From: Erythrophleum ivorense | Lineage: Eukaryota; Streptophyta; Magnoliopsida; Fabales; Fabaceae | Length of the DNA: 64,000 nucleotides | Reading direction: 5' to 3' | Assembly (NCBI GenBank): GCA_026724425.1 | Contig: JAIUCV010000007.1 | Span: 18,576,286-18,640,285 of the forward strand | In this document: one piece after another, positions 62,101 through 64,000 of the stretch | Numbering within the stretch: position 1 is the stretch's first letter | How the letters are laid out: each line of letters starts with the position of its first letter | Made by a program: the position numbers and the translations under genes | Notes under the pieces: generated by a model | Database searches by the model: none | The model's input: the letters and a program-made list of their open reading frames with translations, nothing else | Told to the model about the DNA's origin: nothing

Positions 62101-63016
62101 CTAAAGATCATAATTTTCGGAGACCTAGAGAATATTTAAGAAATTTTCAAAGTTGGGATTTTTTATGGATTCTGGTATGGGTACTGTTCATACGGGCACT
62201 TTTGAATTCTGTGTCACCCGATGGCCAAATGGTGTCCAATGCTTATGAAATCTTACATGCATAAACTAGAGGTCATAAGCGTTCTGTGGCCATCGAGATC
62301 ACCTCATTTGGAGGTCTGAGAAGTGAGTTATGCATGTTTGAAGTTAACTATCAGTATCAGTAGCACCCCATGAGTCCGGTTACTGTTCCATAGGATCCAG
62401 TTGCCTAAACATATCGGTTTCATTCTGGAATTATTTTTAGTATCAAGTTAATATTTGTATCTTTCTAGACTGACCAAATTTGGGTGATTTCAATTTTTAT
62501 ATAATTAGTTATGAATTTTAGAATTTTGTATCAGTAATTTGAAACAGCAGCCCAGGCAGCAGCGACCTTTGGACCTTTTTGGATGTCAAACGTCCTGTGT
62601 GATGAATCTTATGACCTGGGCGTATTCTTAGTGTGAAGTAGACATCCTAAGGTTTCCAGAATGACCAAGATTGTATGTTTTTTTATTTTTCTAGATTTAG
62701 TTATGATTTTTCAAAATTTGTGATAGAAAAGAGGAAATCCTGGCCAAAAATGCAAACACGGATTTCATATGCTCCTTTGCTTTCCACGAGTTGTAGGCCA
62801 AATTTGATGATGGAAATGAGTTATATTCATGCGTTTAAGCATGAGGAAGTGATAGATGCTTTCATATGGCCTACAGGACTTCGAAAGAAAAATTTTACCT
62901 GTTGAGAAATACATTTTTATTCATAACTCCCTATGCCACTATATTGTTTCTATAGAACAAACATAAGATGAGGCATGGGAATTGTATGAATTGAGTCCTA
63001 GAAGTATGGTGCTACA
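59126..63016 (+). mobile_element. H7 5' LTR (3891 bp) of an H-family element
   Basis: It starts TGTAACATCCGATCCC, ends GAAGTATGGTGCTACA, and is followed five bases later by a Met-type primer site, so it is a 5' LTR and not a solo LTR. This copy fixes family H orientation. It carries a degenerate array at 61195-61395. A long LTR with a TGTAAC start and a Met primer site is typical of the Del/Tekay chromovirus lineage, but without pol I cannot confirm this. Frames such as 60294-60533 and 60310-60516 are not conserved proteins. Confidence 0.85.
61195..61395 (+). repeat. H-family degenerate array, units about 30-35 bp
   Basis: At least six units of the form GAGGCCAAGAACTCTTCCC, GAGCCAAGAACCCTTGAG, GTGAGGCAAGTCCAAAATCC occur. 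Equivalent arrays lie at 9604-9790 (H1), 14395-14530 (H2), 18835-19020 (H3), 26140-26320 (H4) and 55310-55470 (H6). Confidence 0.75.
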
Positions 63017-63021
63017 TTTAT

Positions 63022-63031
63022 TGGTATCAGA
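63022..63031 (+). promoter_or_regulatory. H7 primer-binding site (Met tRNA type)
   Basis: TGGTATCAGA lies five bases after the LTR end, matching ten contiguous bases of the initiator-Met primer site; the following ATG departs from the usual GC. Confidence 0.7.
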
Positions 63032-63725
63032 ATGTAACAATTGAGCTATATAAAGGTTTGAATGGATAAGTAGAGCCTTGTATGAGGATTGTTGGGTGTA
63101 TGAGTATAGTTTGTGGCTTTATTCATGATGAGTAAGTTGTAGAATGGTCTTGGAATAGTTAGTGAACACCAGGAAAGAGTGGCCTCTAGAGTAGCTTGAG
63201 CAGAGCTAAGGGATCCAATGGCTAGAGCTTGATGAGATGTGATAGCTCGCCGGGATCAGTGGCAAGCCCTAGATATGAACGATGAAAAAAGATCTCGTTG
63301 ATATGAAGAGGCTTGTCAGAGAGAGAGTATGTGAGGCCCAATTCTCCCTGGTAGTTGTACTCAGACCATTCTGAGATGTCTCGCTTAATGCAGAGACAAG
63401 TAGGATGCAGTGCAGTATGAGATGAAACTACAGCTACACAAGACTAGTTTAGAGGGAAATGAGAAAAGAGTCACCCCCTAGCCACAATACCCAATTGTCT
63501 AGATCAATTCCAGAGCCCAAAAAGCTAATTCCCTCAAGCTAGAGGTTGAGGTATAAGCTACACCCTAGAGCCCCAACAGCCCAGAGGTGATGATAGTTAG
63601 CAATGTATGAGTGAAGTAAGAGATAGAATCCTCTAGCTTGATGATGCACTAGATATAGAGGCAATGAGGCTCGGCTTAGTAGCTAAAGATGAAAAATCAA
63701 TCCCTAAAAAATAAGCCAATTAGAG

Positions 63726-63890
63726 GCCGTTAGCTGCGGCCAATTATTCCATAGAAACAGCAAGGCAATCCAGAGAATTCCTCGTCGCTGCCAATTAAGA
63801 AATTAGCCGCAACCAATACTTAAACAGAAGAAATAGAGTGAACCTGAGGCTGATTAGCTGCGGCGAATGATATGTTAGCCGCGGTGAATA
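63726..63890. repeat. GC-rich box array near the right edge
   Basis: Five boxes are present: TTAGCTGCGGCCAAT, TCGTCGCTGCCAATT, TTAGCCGCAACCAAT, TTAGCTGCGGCGAAT and TTAGCCGCGGTGAAT. The consensus TTAGCYGCGGYSAAT matches boxes in E3. Confidence 0.65.
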
Positions 63891-63983
63891 ACACCATAAA
63901 TGCCTTGTTAGTCATATTCAGGCCAACTTAAGAAAGGAGTTGATAAGGGGTCAGATAACCCATAGAGAGTGGGAACCCCTAGT

Positions 63984-63992
63984 ATAAATAGA
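63984..63992 (+). promoter_or_regulatory. Candidate TATA box
   Basis: TATAAATAG lies about 100 bp after the box array, at the window edge. The context (AACCCCTAG before, AGAAAAGAG after) is LTR-promoter-like, but no LTR ends are visible around it. Confidence 0.35.
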
Positions 63993-64000
63993 GAAAAGAG

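Larger units (their letters stand above)
63017..64000 (+). mobile_element. H7 internal region, start only
   Basis: This is downstream of the primer site. No open gag frame is visible: every frame has several stops within 1 kb, although 63240-63480 has a somewhat protein-like composition. A GC-rich box array (63726-63890) and a TATAAATAG string (63984-63992) suggest that part of this stretch may be another LTR inserted here. The window ends before this can be resolved. Confidence 0.45.

Noticed and set aside
63022..63031. Possible tRNA gene from the TGGTATCAGA string
   Set aside because: It is only a primer-site complement next to an LTR end; no cloverleaf, A box or B box was found here or elsewhere in the window.
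1..64000. CRISPR arrays, prokaryotic operons, phage genes
   Set aside because: The tandem arrays lack regular spacers, and all recognisable coding is plant retrotransposon or a plant gene fragment.

Overview
The window is eukaryotic nuclear DNA, almost certainly from a flowering plant (probably a eudicot with a repeat-rich genome). It is AT-rich, has no bacterial-style gene packing, and consists of nested LTR retrotransposons. I found no intact host gene, tRNA, rRNA or CRISPR array. The evidence for a plant is an Athila-type Ty3/gypsy element with a tRNA-Asp primer site, an Ogre/Tat-type LTR, a TRIM with a tRNA-Met primer site, and a fragment of a plant-type Rossmann-fold gene inside one LTR. 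The species cannot be named from the sequence.

I use provisional family names. T = LTRs starting TGATAA and mostly ending CTGTCA. H = long (about 3.3-3.9 kb) LTRs starting TGTAAYATCC and ending near GGTRYTACA, with a Met primer site where an internal region is present. E = about 2.9 kb LTRs starting TGTAACACCCC and ending TTGTCACA. ATH1 and ATH2 = Athila-type elements. Z = the old minus-strand sequence into which many left-side elements are inserted.

Left half (1-30382): a T LTR (to 2381) carries a young TRIM (512-822). It is followed by an H fragment (to 3203) and by pieces of Z. Solo LTRs sit in Z: H1 (3604-11654) with an Ogre/Tat solo LTR inside (5134-9603); H3 (12539-20400, +) broken by H2 (minus) that itself holds a T-like solo LTR D (14726-16698); E1 (20716-23612); H4 (24729-28170). 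Most have 5-bp target-site duplications (TSDs) that I could read directly. A primer site and LTR junction on the minus strand lies at 28461-28476.

Centre (30383-39860): ATH1 is the only element with both LTRs (1408 bp each), primer site, gag-pol and polypurine tract. Its gag-pol is essentially one reading frame, closed by seven stop codons of the CAA/CAG/TGG transition type and by two frameshifts.

Right half (39861-64000): ATH2 is a decayed minus-strand Athila relative split by H5 (41977-49410). H5 contains T-family LTR C (42684-46813), which carries a captured host exon. From 50538 there is a stack: E2 holds T-family solo LTR B and is cut by H6, which is cut by E3, which is cut by H7. H7 has a 5' LTR, a Met primer site and an internal region running off the window.

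Nothing here works as a cellular pathway. The recurring non-coding features are: G-box (CACGTG) clusters in T LTRs, palindromic GC-rich box arrays shared by unrelated families, and degenerate tandem arrays inside every well-preserved H LTR.
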